Below are positions 45,922-53,885 of a stretch of DNA of 64,000 nt, piece after piece. This stretch comes from Flavivirga eckloniae. Lineage in GTDB: Bacteria > Bacteroidota > Bacteroidia > Flavobacteriales > Flavobacteriaceae. The translations under genes and the position numbers were made by a program. The notes under the pieces are model-generated. The model searched no databases. It was given only the letters and a program-made list of their open reading frames with translations, and was not told the DNA's origin. Within the stretch, counting starts at the first letter, position 1, and the number at the start of each line of letters is the position of its first letter. The stretch is taken from positions 3,921,001 to 3,985,000 of the forward strand of contig NZ_CP025791.1 in assembly GCF_002886045.1 (NCBI RefSeq). Direction: 5' to 3'.

Positions 45922-46071
45922 CATGTATTTACATGAATTACAAATGTTGATTATTGAAGTTGTTAGCGGAAACCATTTACCTAAACGTGGAGCAGAACCC
46001 ACTTAAATAAACGAACCTACTTACAAAGGTCATAATTGTAAGGGCGGAACCTGAAAAGCCTTACGAGTAAG
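45922..46071 (+). promoter_or_regulatory. Structured leader of the first RhiA-like gene
   Basis: Three short inverted repeats precede the gene: CATGTA-TT-TACATG (45922-45935), CTTACAA...TTGTAAG (46020-46042) and CTTAC-GA-GTAAG (46060-46071, nearly touching the ATG region). They may be operators or RNA hairpins. The LytTR regulator encoded at 44242 is a possible ligand. No promoter pair at consensus spacing was recognised. Confidence 0.35.
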
Positions 46072-46088
46072 AAATTAAACAATTTATT

Positions 46089-46775
46089 ATGAGTCATTTA
46101 AGAATGAATTTTGCTAATGAAGCAACCGAAGGAACACCATATAAACTAGTGTGTAAAAACGATTCAACTGTGCCATGGGTATTTTATGTATACCAAACTA
46201 TGCCGTCACAGCCATCTGATGTTTTTTCTTTAGCTTGGTTTGCTTCTCCATATAAACTTTCTCCAGGTTCAACGATAACATTCGATTGGACTATTGATTA
46301 TTCATTTGTTTGGGGTAATACAGGTACTGTATCTCCAGGAGTTAATTACCAAGCTGGAGGTAGTAAATCATGTAGTCTTACTGGTCCAAACATGACAACA
46401 TTTAGTACAGACGATAATGCACCACAACTTAGTAATCCTGTTCCAGGAGGACAAGCAGGGAGTTTAACTATTAATGAAGCTTCAAATGTGCCTAATGGTA
46501 CTTACTCAACAGGAATAGGAATGTCTGGTCAAGGTACTTTTGTGCAACAAGCATTAACAAATGCAACTCAGGTGTACACACCAGAGCCAAAGTATTGGAT
46601 TGCTGCTGCTACCGAAATGCAAATGGGAGTGGTATTAGCTCAAAACATTGCTCAAACTGCGGAAATAGATTTTCCTAATAATACTTATACCATGTATGCG
46701 ACATTGAAATCGGATCAAACATGGAACATTAGTGCAAATCAAGCTGTTTTAAACGAAGCGCTTGTAGACTATTAA
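46089..46775 (+). CDS. RhiA-like protein 1
   Basis: A 228-residue protein without signal peptide. Segments such as VFYVYQTMPSQPSDVFSLAW, DWTIDYSFVWGNTG, PGVNYQAGG and GTYSTGIGMSGQGTFVQQA match my recollection of the Rhizobium leguminosarum RhiA protein family, a rhizosphere-expressed protein of unknown biochemical role. The fold looks all-beta. The paralogue follows 68 bp downstream beyond a perfect hairpin. Its high Thr/Ser/Asn content suggests an extracellular or structural role (inference). Confidence 0.7.
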   Translation: MSHLRMNFANEATEGTPYKLVCKNDSTVPWVFYVYQTMPSQPSDVFSLAWFASPYKLSPGSTITFDWTIDYSFVWGNTGTVSPGVNYQAGGSKSCSLTGPNMTTFSTDDNAPQLSNPVPGGQAGSLTINEASNVPNGTYSTGIGMSGQGTFVQQALTNATQVYTPEPKYWIAAATEMQMGVVLAQNIAQTAEIDFPNNTYTMYATLKSDQTWNISANQAVLNEALVDY

Positions 46776-46801
46776 GCCATTTTACGCTTTTAATAATACA
46801 T

Positions 46802-46829
46802 ATGAGGCGAGTTTTTAAACTCGCCTCAT
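46802..46829 (+). terminator. Perfect 13-bp hairpin between the two RhiA-like genes
   Basis: ATGAGGCGAGTTT (46802-46814) and AAACTCGCCTCAT (46817-46829) with a 2-base TT loop; no T-tract follows. It would form a very stable RNA hairpin 15 nt ahead of the next ATG, so it may attenuate read-through or protect the upstream transcript from 3' decay and make gene 1 more abundant than the genes behind it. Confidence 0.6.
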
Positions 46830-46843
46830 TCATACAATAAAAA

Positions 46844-47488
46844 ATGATCCTAGACTTTTCAAAAGAAAATGCTGCTACCCAATACTCTTTAAAGTGCATC
46901 AATAATTCAGACAGTAACTGGTACTTTTATATCTATCAGAGAATGCTCAATCAGGAAGACAATGATGTTTATTCACTGGTATGGATGGCAAGTCCTTATA
47001 AAATAGGTAAAAACTCTTTTATAATATTCACTTGGTCTTTAGAAGATTCTTTTTGGTGGTTTAATACAGGAGATTTACAAATAGATGTAGTTCCTGCTTC
47101 AGGAGGTGATATATCGGCAAGTTTACCTTCAAATAATAGTACAACATTTAGTATAGTAGACAATACACCGAAACTTTCAAGTGCCGTTTCGGGAACGCCG
47201 TCGGATAAATTTTTAATTAAAGGAGAAGATAATATACCCAATTATACTTTTTCTACAGGTATAGGAATGTCCGATTTTGCAACTTATTTAAAGCAAAGCT
47301 ATACTAACACATCACAGGAATTTGATTCCAACACAACCTTTTGGATCGCAGCCACAACATCTCAAAAGCAGGTAACAGGAGTACTTAGCCAAACCAATAT
47401 TTCAAATGCGGCAATATTTTCATTTCCCGTTAATGTTTATAACCTAACAGCTTCTCTGGGAGAAGATAATTTATGGACAATTTCATGA
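46844..47488 (+). CDS. RhiA-like protein 2
   Basis: A 214-residue paralogue of the preceding protein with the same order of segments (WYFYIYQRMLNQEDNDVYSL, FTWSLEDSFWWFNTG, YTFSTGIGMSDFATYLKQS, FWIAATTSQKQVTGV) but clearly diverged, so the duplication is not recent. No signal peptide. It begins 15 bp after the intergenic hairpin and is 40 bp from the collar-domain gene. Confidence 0.65.
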   Translation: MILDFSKENAATQYSLKCINNSDSNWYFYIYQRMLNQEDNDVYSLVWMASPYKIGKNSFIIFTWSLEDSFWWFNTGDLQIDVVPASGGDISASLPSNNSTTFSIVDNTPKLSSAVSGTPSDKFLIKGEDNIPNYTFSTGIGMSDFATYLKQSYTNTSQEFDSNTTFWIAATTSQKQVTGVLSQTNISNAAIFSFPVNVYNLTASLGEDNLWTIS

Positions 47489-47528
47489 TTTTACTTTAAC
47501 AAATACGATTCTAAAAAAATAGACATAT

Positions 47529-48560
47529 ATGAACTCTAATGAAACCTTAAACAATGAAGATCTTTTGTTTGCGATGCAGCAAAGAAATTTAGTATATAAC
47601 TACAATTTTTTAAACTACAGTAATAAAACGGTCGATTCGGCTGTTACCTATGGGCATCCAGACGGATGGGTGTACCAAGATGCCGGAACCGGCGGACTTG
47701 TTAGTTTCGATCCAACAACGAATTCCTGCATACTAAAAAAGAGCAGTGGTAACGATTTAATGACCTTTTCTCAAGCCATTAGCGAATTTCCTCGTTGGGA
47801 AGATACGCTTCAGGGAAAAACGGTAAGCGCCACTACTGTTATAGAAGTTCCTGGGAATTCGGGTTGCGAAGTTACCTTTTCATTATCAGACGGGAAAGGC
47901 ACTAGTAGTAAGTCCGTTTATTTTGATGCAGGAGAAACCAAAGAAATCGATATTAGCATCGATGTAAACGAAAAGGCTACCAATTTAGTGGTTGCCATTG
48001 AAAGCAGCACTAGCGAAATTGTATTATACGTACATAAAGTCTACGCCAATGTTGGCAATATCGCTTTAGAAAATTTAGCCTGTATGGTAGAGGGAACTAT
48101 TGGAGTTCGTAAACAGTACGTGTCCACAGATATTCCGCCAGCAGTAGAACTATCATTATGCACCGCGAGCATAGAACTATCAGATGCTTATACAAGATTA
48201 AACTCCTATTTAAACGGAAAATTTGGTGTAGGATCAAACGGTAATTCTCTACTCCCCGATATGCGCGGTTATTTTAGTAGAGCGTGGGACAATGGAGCAA
48301 AAACAGATCCAGATGCGGCAAACAGAACGGCTCTTGGTAAAGGAACAGTAACAGGAGATAACGTGGGTACTGTAGAAGAAGACGAGTTTAAAGCGCATAC
48401 ACATGGTTTACAGTTTGATCTTAGTGGACAAATACCTGCAGGAACAGCCGCATCGCTTGCCAGTATTAACAAAGCGCTTACATCTAATACAGAAAGTACA
48501 GGAGGTGCCGAGACACGAGGTAAAAACATATCGGAATTATATACCATGAAATGGGCCTAG
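47529..48560 (+). CDS. Phage-type tail-collar domain protein
   Basis: 343 residues. The N-terminal two-thirds is beta-rich and unrecognised, with a carbohydrate-binding-like look (VYQDAGTGGLVSFDPTTNSC, EVTFSLSDGKGTSS). The C-terminus is a tail-collar domain: LNSYLNGKFGVGSNG, LLPDMRGYFSRAWDNG, RTALGKGTVTGDNVGTVEEDEF and AHTHG, with the end TRGKNISELYTMKWA corresponding to the usual TRPKNIALxYxIK. Such domains occur in phage fibres and contractile injection systems. No other tail gene is adjacent, so it is an orphan. Confidence 0.75.
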   Translation: MNSNETLNNEDLLFAMQQRNLVYNYNFLNYSNKTVDSAVTYGHPDGWVYQDAGTGGLVSFDPTTNSCILKKSSGNDLMTFSQAISEFPRWEDTLQGKTVSATTVIEVPGNSGCEVTFSLSDGKGTSSKSVYFDAGETKEIDISIDVNEKATNLVVAIESSTSEIVLYVHKVYANVGNIALENLACMVEGTIGVRKQYVSTDIPPAVELSLCTASIELSDAYTRLNSYLNGKFGVGSNGNSLLPDMRGYFSRAWDNGAKTDPDAANRTALGKGTVTGDNVGTVEEDEFKAHTHGLQFDLSGQIPAGTAASLASINKALTSNTESTGGAETRGKNISELYTMKWA

Positions 48561-48593
48561 ATTATATATAACAACCTAATAATTTGAACAAAA

Positions 48594-49616
48594 ATGAAAA
48601 GCAAAGATATTTTATTCAGACTATCTCCAGATTATAAGAATCAATTTGTAGATATTCAAAAAACGACAGTTAACTTGGGTTTGGAGTTCCAAAACGGAAA
48701 ACATACCATAACAACAAAGGCGGTAAGTATTGGCCGACTTGAATATATTAATAGTATGTCTTTATACGCTGAACTTTCTTTTACTTATGAGTTTGATGCA
48801 AAACACAAGGTTTTAACAATATGTGGGACAGATTATGAAGCTAAAGAATCTATGACTTTAACAACCTTTCCTGAAGGTACAGCAGAATATTGCCACCAAG
48901 GTTATTCAAAATGTACAATTGAGGATGAAGGAAGCATGTGTAACCCCAATTGGAACTACAATACACAGATGACACCAAACCTTGAAAGTCTTTTTGTTGA
49001 TGTAATAAAAGAAGCAAATAACACTTTAATTGAAACATTGCAAAATATTGAAGGGTTAACCGTGCAAATAAAAACTTCGCCACCACAATTGTCTCCAGAA
49101 GCATATTTGGAAACTTTGCTAGTATACAAAAAGGGTGAATTTGTAGGTATATATGATCCTAAAGAAGATTACGGAGATGATTATTCGTTTAAATCCATTG
49201 AATCTGTTTGGGGTGGTGAAGTTACATTTAACTATGGCGAAAACTTTGCCAATGTAATAGGGAGTAGTCATGATCCGCATATAGGTGGAAAATCCTGGAT
49301 TGGTTTATGGCAAGCTCAATATGGCCTAGCTACAACTTGTACTTCCTTGAATTATAAAGGTTTTCATTGTAATGTAAGTTCTGGCTTAGTAGGAGGCCAT
49401 GTTATTTTAGGGACTGTAGCGCTTAAGGAACCAGCAGGCTCAGATAGTGTTTACATTATGCCTATTTGTACTGCACATAATAATAACGATAATGTATATA
49501 TGGCAGCGCTGCAATATGTAAAAGGTATTTGGCTGAAAAACTATTTGAACAAACAAACCGTAATGGGAGAAAATAATAACGCAAAAGAAGAAAGTTTAGA
49601 TTATGCCAAACATTAG
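48594..49616 (+). CDS. Unknown protein with HNH/treble-clef-like C-terminal Cys-His pattern
   Basis: A 340-residue protein with no signal peptide. From about residue 245 the sequence has TTCTSLNYKGFHCNVSSG, then LVGGHVILG, YIMPICTAHNNNDN and a final helix. The order of Cys pairs, a GGHV-type His and PICxxHN resembles the treble-clef zinc site of HNH-like proteins, where the second His or Asn coordinates metal. This is inference; a full set of ligands cannot be proven from one sequence. Residues 1-245 have no recognised domain. It overlaps the next gene by 14 bp. Confidence 0.55.
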   Translation: MKSKDILFRLSPDYKNQFVDIQKTTVNLGLEFQNGKHTITTKAVSIGRLEYINSMSLYAELSFTYEFDAKHKVLTICGTDYEAKESMTLTTFPEGTAEYCHQGYSKCTIEDEGSMCNPNWNYNTQMTPNLESLFVDVIKEANNTLIETLQNIEGLTVQIKTSPPQLSPEAYLETLLVYKKGEFVGIYDPKEDYGDDYSFKSIESVWGGEVTFNYGENFANVIGSSHDPHIGGKSWIGLWQAQYGLATTCTSLNYKGFHCNVSSGLVGGHVILGTVALKEPAGSDSVYIMPICTAHNNNDNVYMAALQYVKGIWLKNYLNKQTVMGENNNAKEESLDYAKH

Positions 49617-50295
49617 TTTAGTTACCCTGGCTGGAATACCAGGTATAGATCAAGCAGCCATGACTCAAAATGATCCTAATGCCTGTGGGGCTTACGTCAT
49701 CATAGGATCGGTAGGTGCTTTTGGAATATTTCCATTAGTAACAGACCTTGCTTATACGAATGAAGGACCACAGGAAGTCGATAATGCATCAGCTACGGCA
49801 CTAGCCGACGATTATCATCAATTAAGTGCAAAAGCTTATATGGTCACAGGGATTTTAAACAATAATATTCCCGAACAACCAGCAGCAGTAGTACCTGAGT
49901 TGTTAGCAGCAGGAAATGTATATAATTCTCCTGCAGCAATGGCGCAAGTGGCAATAGATTTAGGAAGACCTGCGCCACAGATAAACGCTCAGGCGGCAGG
50001 TTATGCCTTTTTGAATGTTTTATATCCGAGAGAAACGCCAAGATGTGTAGAGGTAGTTGGTGATGCCAATGTAGATATAGATGCAGGTGATTATGCAGCG
50101 CCGGGTGCAGGCCAAACCCACGCCGTTTGTGTACAAGTTAATGGAGGCGGATTACATTGGGTAGCCCAAGGTAGCGATGGTCAATTTTACGACCCAGACG
50201 ATGGAAGTTTAAATAATAACTGGGAACCTGTTCATACAGGTGACCCTATGGGAGTTAATTATGCGTTCACTGGGTTGTGGATGGTTATTAGTTAG
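49603..50295 (+). CDS. Papain-like cysteine-peptidase candidate
   Basis: 230 residues, no signal peptide. DPNACGAYVIIGS places a Cys at residue 28 at the start of a predicted helix, followed later by GQTHAVCVQVNGGG with His near 174 and HWVAQGSDGQFYDPDDG with an Asp near 197. Cys, then His, then Asp/Asn is the order of the papain-like fold. The start overlaps the end of the previous gene by 14 bp in another frame, implying translational coupling. The substrate is unknown; such proteins are often effectors, toxins or maturation proteases. Confidence in the fold is moderate. Confidence 0.55.
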   Translation: MPNISLVTLAGIPGIDQAAMTQNDPNACGAYVIIGSVGAFGIFPLVTDLAYTNEGPQEVDNASATALADDYHQLSAKAYMVTGILNNNIPEQPAAVVPELLAAGNVYNSPAAMAQVAIDLGRPAPQINAQAAGYAFLNVLYPRETPRCVEVVGDANVDIDAGDYAAPGAGQTHAVCVQVNGGGLHWVAQGSDGQFYDPDDGSLNNNWEPVHTGDPMGVNYAFTGLWMVIS

Positions 50296-50321
50296 TCGTA
50301 ATTTATTAATATGAATAGAAT

Positions 50322-50499
50322 GGCTGTCTAAAAAGTGTCATTCAGAACATAGTGAACCTGCCTGCCGGCAGGCAGGGAATCTCTTAAAAATTAAACATCT
50401 GTTTATTAAGGTGTTGGGATTTTTGGCTTTAGTTTATGTAGGAGCGCAGACGAAGTGTTCAAAATGACAATCCAAGAACTTTTTAGACAGCCTTATTTT
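50322..50499 (+). terminator. Long composite hairpin enclosing a dispersed repeat
   Basis: GGCTGTCTAAAAAGT (50322-50336) and ACTTTTTAGACAGCC (50478-50492) form a perfect 15-bp stem, followed by TTATTTTTTT. The 141-base loop holds a copy of the GCCTGCCGGCAGGC repeat (50337-50393) and part of a related element near 50440-50470. A short GAGGCTGTCT-type terminator may have been split by repeat insertion. It terminates the island genes. Confidence 0.5.
50337..50393 (+). repeat. Third copy of the CCTGCCGGCAGG-containing repeat
   Basis: Reads GTCATTCAGAACATAGTGAA, then CCTGCCTGCCGGCAGGCAGG and GAATCTCTT. It matches the inverted copy at 45390-45436 closely. It lies inside the terminator loop. Confidence 0.7.
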
Positions 50500-50610
50500 T
50501 TTGTTAAAGCTAAACGACTAATTTTATTGCGGTTTTAAAAAAGAATTCTAATTTATCATTTTGATGTTTGAAAGCCAATGGCTTTACTTACCTTTGCAAA
50601 AATTATAATT

Positions 50611-51456
50611 ATGAGCAAGGAACGCAATAATAAAAGCAAGGGAAAGACTTCGTTTGGAGGTTCAAAGAAAAACTTCAAGAAAAGTTTTGTGAAGGGAGAT
50701 GCCTCTTTTAAAAAAAATGATGCTCAGCAAAATAAAAAACCGTCTAATCCAAACGAGATTAGATTAAATAAATATGTGGCTAATTCCGGAATGTGTTCGC
50801 GCCGGGAAGCCGATGTTCATATTGCCACAGGCTTAGTTTCTGTAAACGGGAAGGTGGTTACCGAAATGGGATATAAAGTTAAGATGGGGGATGAGGTTAA
50901 ATACGACGGTGCACGTATTTATCCGGAAAAGAAAGCCTACGTACTTCTTAACAAACCTAAAGGTTTTGCTACCACAACAAGCGAAGGGAAAGGTAGAACG
51001 GTTATGGATTTGGTTGCTAATGCTACAGCTTCCAGAATAAAACCTATAGGTCGTTTGGGTAGAAACTCAAAAGGATTATTGTTATTTACAAATGATGATA
51101 TCATTGTAGATAAGTTTACAAACTCTAAAAATGGCGTGCCTCGATTATTTCACATAGAATTAAATAAAAACTTAAAGCTGGAAGACTTAAAAAAGATCCA
51201 GGCTGGTTTTAAAATTGAAGACAAACTAATAGCTGTGGAAGAGATTAGTTATATCGATGGTGCTTCAAAAAAAGAAATAGGTCTTAAAATTAAAAATACA
51301 GGAAACACGATTATTCGTTCCATATTCGATTATTTAAAGTATGACATTGAAAGTTTAGACTGCGTTGCTATTGGTCACCTTACTAAAAAGGATATTCCTC
51401 GCGGATCGTGGAAACATCTTACTGAACAGGAGCTAAATACATTAAAAATGCTTTAA
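50611..51456 (+). CDS. RsuA/RluB-type rRNA pseudouridine synthase with catalytic Asp replaced by Gly
   Basis: 281 residues from the ATG at 50611, preceded by a basic Lys/Asn-rich tail. S4 RNA-binding domain: IRLNKYVANSGMCSRREADVH. Catalytic domain: AYVLLNKPKGFATTTSEG, then IGRLGRNSKGLLLFTNDD. The family motif is GRLDxxTxGLLLxTND, whose Asp makes the attack; here a glycine (codon GGT) occupies that position. The fold is otherwise complete, so this is either an inactive RNA-binding protein or uses another residue. It lies next to the isoprenoid block in related genomes, as I recall. Confidence 0.85.
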   Translation: MSKERNNKSKGKTSFGGSKKNFKKSFVKGDASFKKNDAQQNKKPSNPNEIRLNKYVANSGMCSRREADVHIATGLVSVNGKVVTEMGYKVKMGDEVKYDGARIYPEKKAYVLLNKPKGFATTTSEGKGRTVMDLVANATASRIKPIGRLGRNSKGLLLFTNDDIIVDKFTNSKNGVPRLFHIELNKNLKLEDLKKIQAGFKIEDKLIAVEEISYIDGASKKEIGLKIKNTGNTIIRSIFDYLKYDIESLDCVAIGHLTKKDIPRGSWKHLTEQELNTLKML

Positions 51457-51810
51457 AAGATCGAAAAATCTTCAAAAAAATAACCTTCAAAAAACGTTAA
51501 ATTAAATTTTTTATATTTCATTTGTAATAGCATTTAGCTGAACATTATGAAATGTTTTTATACGTTCGGGTTTTTGAAAATTAGGAAGTCAAATTCAAAA
51601 ACAGTTTGTAGGATAAATAACCGAATCTTAAAGCTAACTTCCGTTTATTCCAAAATATCTATTCAAAATAGATATAGATTTATGCTGCTTAATTCTGAGC
51701 GAATATTCCTAAAAAAAATTATTTATTTAAAATTTGAATGAAACAAATTCAGAAATTAATTTGTATATTAACACTACCAAATCTAAATTAAACCTAAGTG
51801 ATTTTAAGAA
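51457..51810. other. Intergenic region after the pseudouridine synthase
   Basis: 354 bp, strongly AT-rich. A 64-codon frame at 51547-51741 has no coding character. A weak AAGATCGAAAAATCTT hairpin follows the stop of the synthase gene. Nothing more is supported. Confidence 0.35.
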
Positions 51811-52089
51811 ATGAAACGAATTATTGTAGACTATCAAAAACTTAACAAAGATATTTTAAATCTTTTAGTCGAAAAATTTCCAGACGGGTATGATGATGAC
51901 CATATCATTTCATTTAGAAACGCCCATAACGATTTAATCGAAGCTGTTGAAGTAAAAACAGAAGATACCATTTATTTGGTTAAAGTAGGTACGTATTTAG
52001 CTAAGGCTATGGCAGATTTTGGTGATGAAGATGATGCGGAAAGTACGAATACGCCAATACCAGATACAAATTTTAATGAAGAAGAGTAA
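51811..52089 (+). CDS. Small acidic conserved protein
   Basis: A 92-residue soluble protein. VDYQKLNKDILNLLVEKFPDGYDDDHIISFRNAHNDLIEAVEVK is followed by an acidic tail (DFGDEDDAEST). It looks like a small regulator, seen next to a similar small gene in flavobacteria, but I recognise no named family. It is 19 bp ahead of the next gene. Confidence 0.65.
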   Translation: MKRIIVDYQKLNKDILNLLVEKFPDGYDDDHIISFRNAHNDLIEAVEVKTEDTIYLVKVGTYLAKAMADFGDEDDAESTNTPIPDTNFNEEE

Positions 52090-52108
52090 TTTATTAAATT
52101 GTTTGTAA

Positions 52109-52339
52109 ATGGAATTAGCGATTTTTAAGCAATACGAAAACGGCTATTATACGTTTTTATTTGATGATGGCGTACAGTTAGATTTTGAGGAAATTCACCC
52201 TAAAGCACTATATCATTACGATTTAAAAAATGACAGCTCCTATATTGGAAAATCTTTTAAATTAAAATTTATTGAAGATTTTGACGATACAGATCAAGCT
52301 ATTTATAGGATCCAACGTTTAGAGCTTATGGAGGAATAA
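52109..52339 (+). CDS. Small conserved protein, unknown function
   Basis: A 76-residue soluble beta-rich protein (IFKQYENGYYTFLFDDGVQL, SFKLKFIEDFDDTDQAIYRIQRLE). Its 3' end overlaps the convergent gene at 52303 by 37 bp. Function unknown. Confidence 0.55.
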   Translation: MELAIFKQYENGYYTFLFDDGVQLDFEEIHPKALYHYDLKNDSSYIGKSFKLKFIEDFDDTDQAIYRIQRLELMEE

Positions 52340-53775
52340 TGCTTCTTTGTGAATATTTCCCAGAAAAGTACCCCATAAACAATCACGTATTCCAAACCAA
52401 TAATCCATAGGTTTTCAGATTTGTCGGCACTGTTAAGGTTTATATAAGCCAGGTAGCTTAGTATAATAACAAAACTCCAAACCAACGGGAATTTGTATTT
52501 GGTAAATACAGAAAGTATTAAAAGGGTTGCAACGTACCAAGGGTGTACCGTGGTTGCTGTGAAATAATAAAAAGATAATACCAATACCATAGCCGTTATA
52601 AGCTCAACGGTTGTTTTATTTTTCCTGAAAAATGTTATAATAAAAACAAATAGAACAACAATAATAGGAGTCACTTTACCAATAATGGCTATTTCATTAT
52701 AGCCCCTAAACAAATACCCAATTTCCCGTGCTAAGTAGTAAATACTGGCATTAAACTCAAAGTTTTGAAACCATAAACCAACCGTTTTTGCATAATTGTT
52801 TACGAATTCTGATGAATAAAAGGGAGCAAACAACAAGACTGTAGTTATTAAAACAATGGTGTAAAACCCAATTAGTTTTTTAATTCCATTTAATGTGTTA
52901 TTGCGAGGAGGTAACGACAAAGCAATCTGTTTATCAATAGGAGGCTTCTCGTTGTTTTGTTCATTCGAAATAACATTACGTTTCATAAAATATTGAAAAA
53001 ACAAAGGCAAAAATATGAGCGGAATTAACTTAACCGAAATAGATAAAGCTAAAACAACCGCAGCCCATTGCCACTTCCCAGAATATAATAAATACAAACT
53101 CCAAATAAGAAAAAATATCATAACCCCTTCAAAGTGAAGGTTGCCTGTTAACTCAATAATAATAAAGGGATTTAAAATATACCAAAAGATATTATGAGCA
53201 GGAATGTTGAGCTTTTCAAGTAGCTTTTTGCCAAAATAAAGCGTACCAAAATCGGCAGCAATAATAATGAGCCTTAAACCAATCACAGAACTTAAAATAC
53301 TTGTTCCGGGAAATAGGTTGGCAATTACAAAACAAAGCTGATTTATTGGAGGGTAATTAGTAAAATGGCTAGAATTTAATGCGCCCATGCCTTCATACAA
53401 CTCGATCTGATTATGAAGTCCGGTTATAATACCCAAACTCATTTGATGGTCGGCAGTGTATAGGTAAGGGTTAAACCCGGTTAATATCATATAACCATCC
53501 CAAATAAAACGATAAAAATCTTGAGATAAGTTAGGAATTGCTAAAATAAAGACGGCACGAAACCCAAAAGCAATCCATGTTAAAAGTGATAAATTATGCT
53601 TTAGTAATTTAACCAGTTTATAGAATAAAAAGAACAAAGCAACATATAGCATAATAAGCTTTGTGTATTCTGTTCTGGTTAAATTGTAAGCAAAAGAAAA
53701 ATAAAATAATAAACATGATACCGTTAGCAGTAACGGCGTTCTATTTAGTTTAAAAAAAGAGGAGCTTAAAAGCAT
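52303..53775 (-). CDS. Polytopic membrane mannosyltransferase-like protein
   Basis: A 490-residue membrane protein with about 11 spans. An early lumenal-type segment SQDFYRFIWDGYMILTGFNPY is typical of GT-C-fold mannosyltransferases, with the acidic site in DGYM. Several loops are basic (KLLGKKY-type), and a hydrophilic loop with KRNVISNEQNNEKP lies near the middle. It probably transfers a sugar from a polyprenyl donor at the inner membrane. Donor and acceptor are unknown. It overlaps the small gene at 52339 at its 3' end. Confidence 0.7.
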   Translation of the reverse strand: MLLSSSFFKLNRTPLLLTVSCLLFYFSFAYNLTRTEYTKLIMLYVALFFLFYKLVKLLKHNLSLLTWIAFGFRAVFILAIPNLSQDFYRFIWDGYMILTGFNPYLYTADHQMSLGIITGLHNQIELYEGMGALNSSHFTNYPPINQLCFVIANLFPGTSILSSVIGLRLIIIAADFGTLYFGKKLLEKLNIPAHNIFWYILNPFIIIELTGNLHFEGVMIFFLIWSLYLLYSGKWQWAAVVLALSISVKLIPLIFLPLFFQYFMKRNVISNEQNNEKPPIDKQIALSLPPRNNTLNGIKKLIGFYTIVLITTVLLFAPFYSSEFVNNYAKTVGLWFQNFEFNASIYYLAREIGYLFRGYNEIAIIGKVTPIIVVLFVFIITFFRKNKTTVELITAMVLVLSFYYFTATTVHPWYVATLLILSVFTKYKFPLVWSFVIILSYLAYINLNSADKSENLWIIGLEYVIVYGVLFWEIFTKKHYSSISSKRWIL

Positions 53776-53885
53776 GTGCCAAATATAATATTATTTGTTG
53801 GTCGATTTTAAAAGTTTAGCTTACTCTGCTAGTTGCAAAATATTTAAAACAGGAAAACGTTATATTGCATAAAAAACACCTACTT

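Larger units (their letters stand above)
44989..46088. other. 1.1-kb repeat-rich non-coding region
   Basis: No convincing gene. Three segments are seen: (i) about 45150-45220, several copies of the GCGCAGTCGA-type motif and its reverse; (ii) 45258-45479, a 13-bp direct repeat (ACGTCAATGGCAG at 45258 and 45467) enclosing the inverted pair of a GCCTGCCGGCAGGC-containing repeat; (iii) 45481-45502, a GATCCCGA hairpin. A further GCTGAGCGTAGTCGAAG copy lies at 45551-45567. The last 170 bp form a structured leader (45922-46071) for the gene at 46089. Confidence 0.6.

Noticed and set aside
47529-48560. Part of a prophage
   Set aside because: No capsid, portal, terminase, sheath or integrase gene is near.
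51547-51741. 64-codon frame after the pseudouridine synthase
   Set aside because: AT-rich chance frame with no recognised family and no context.
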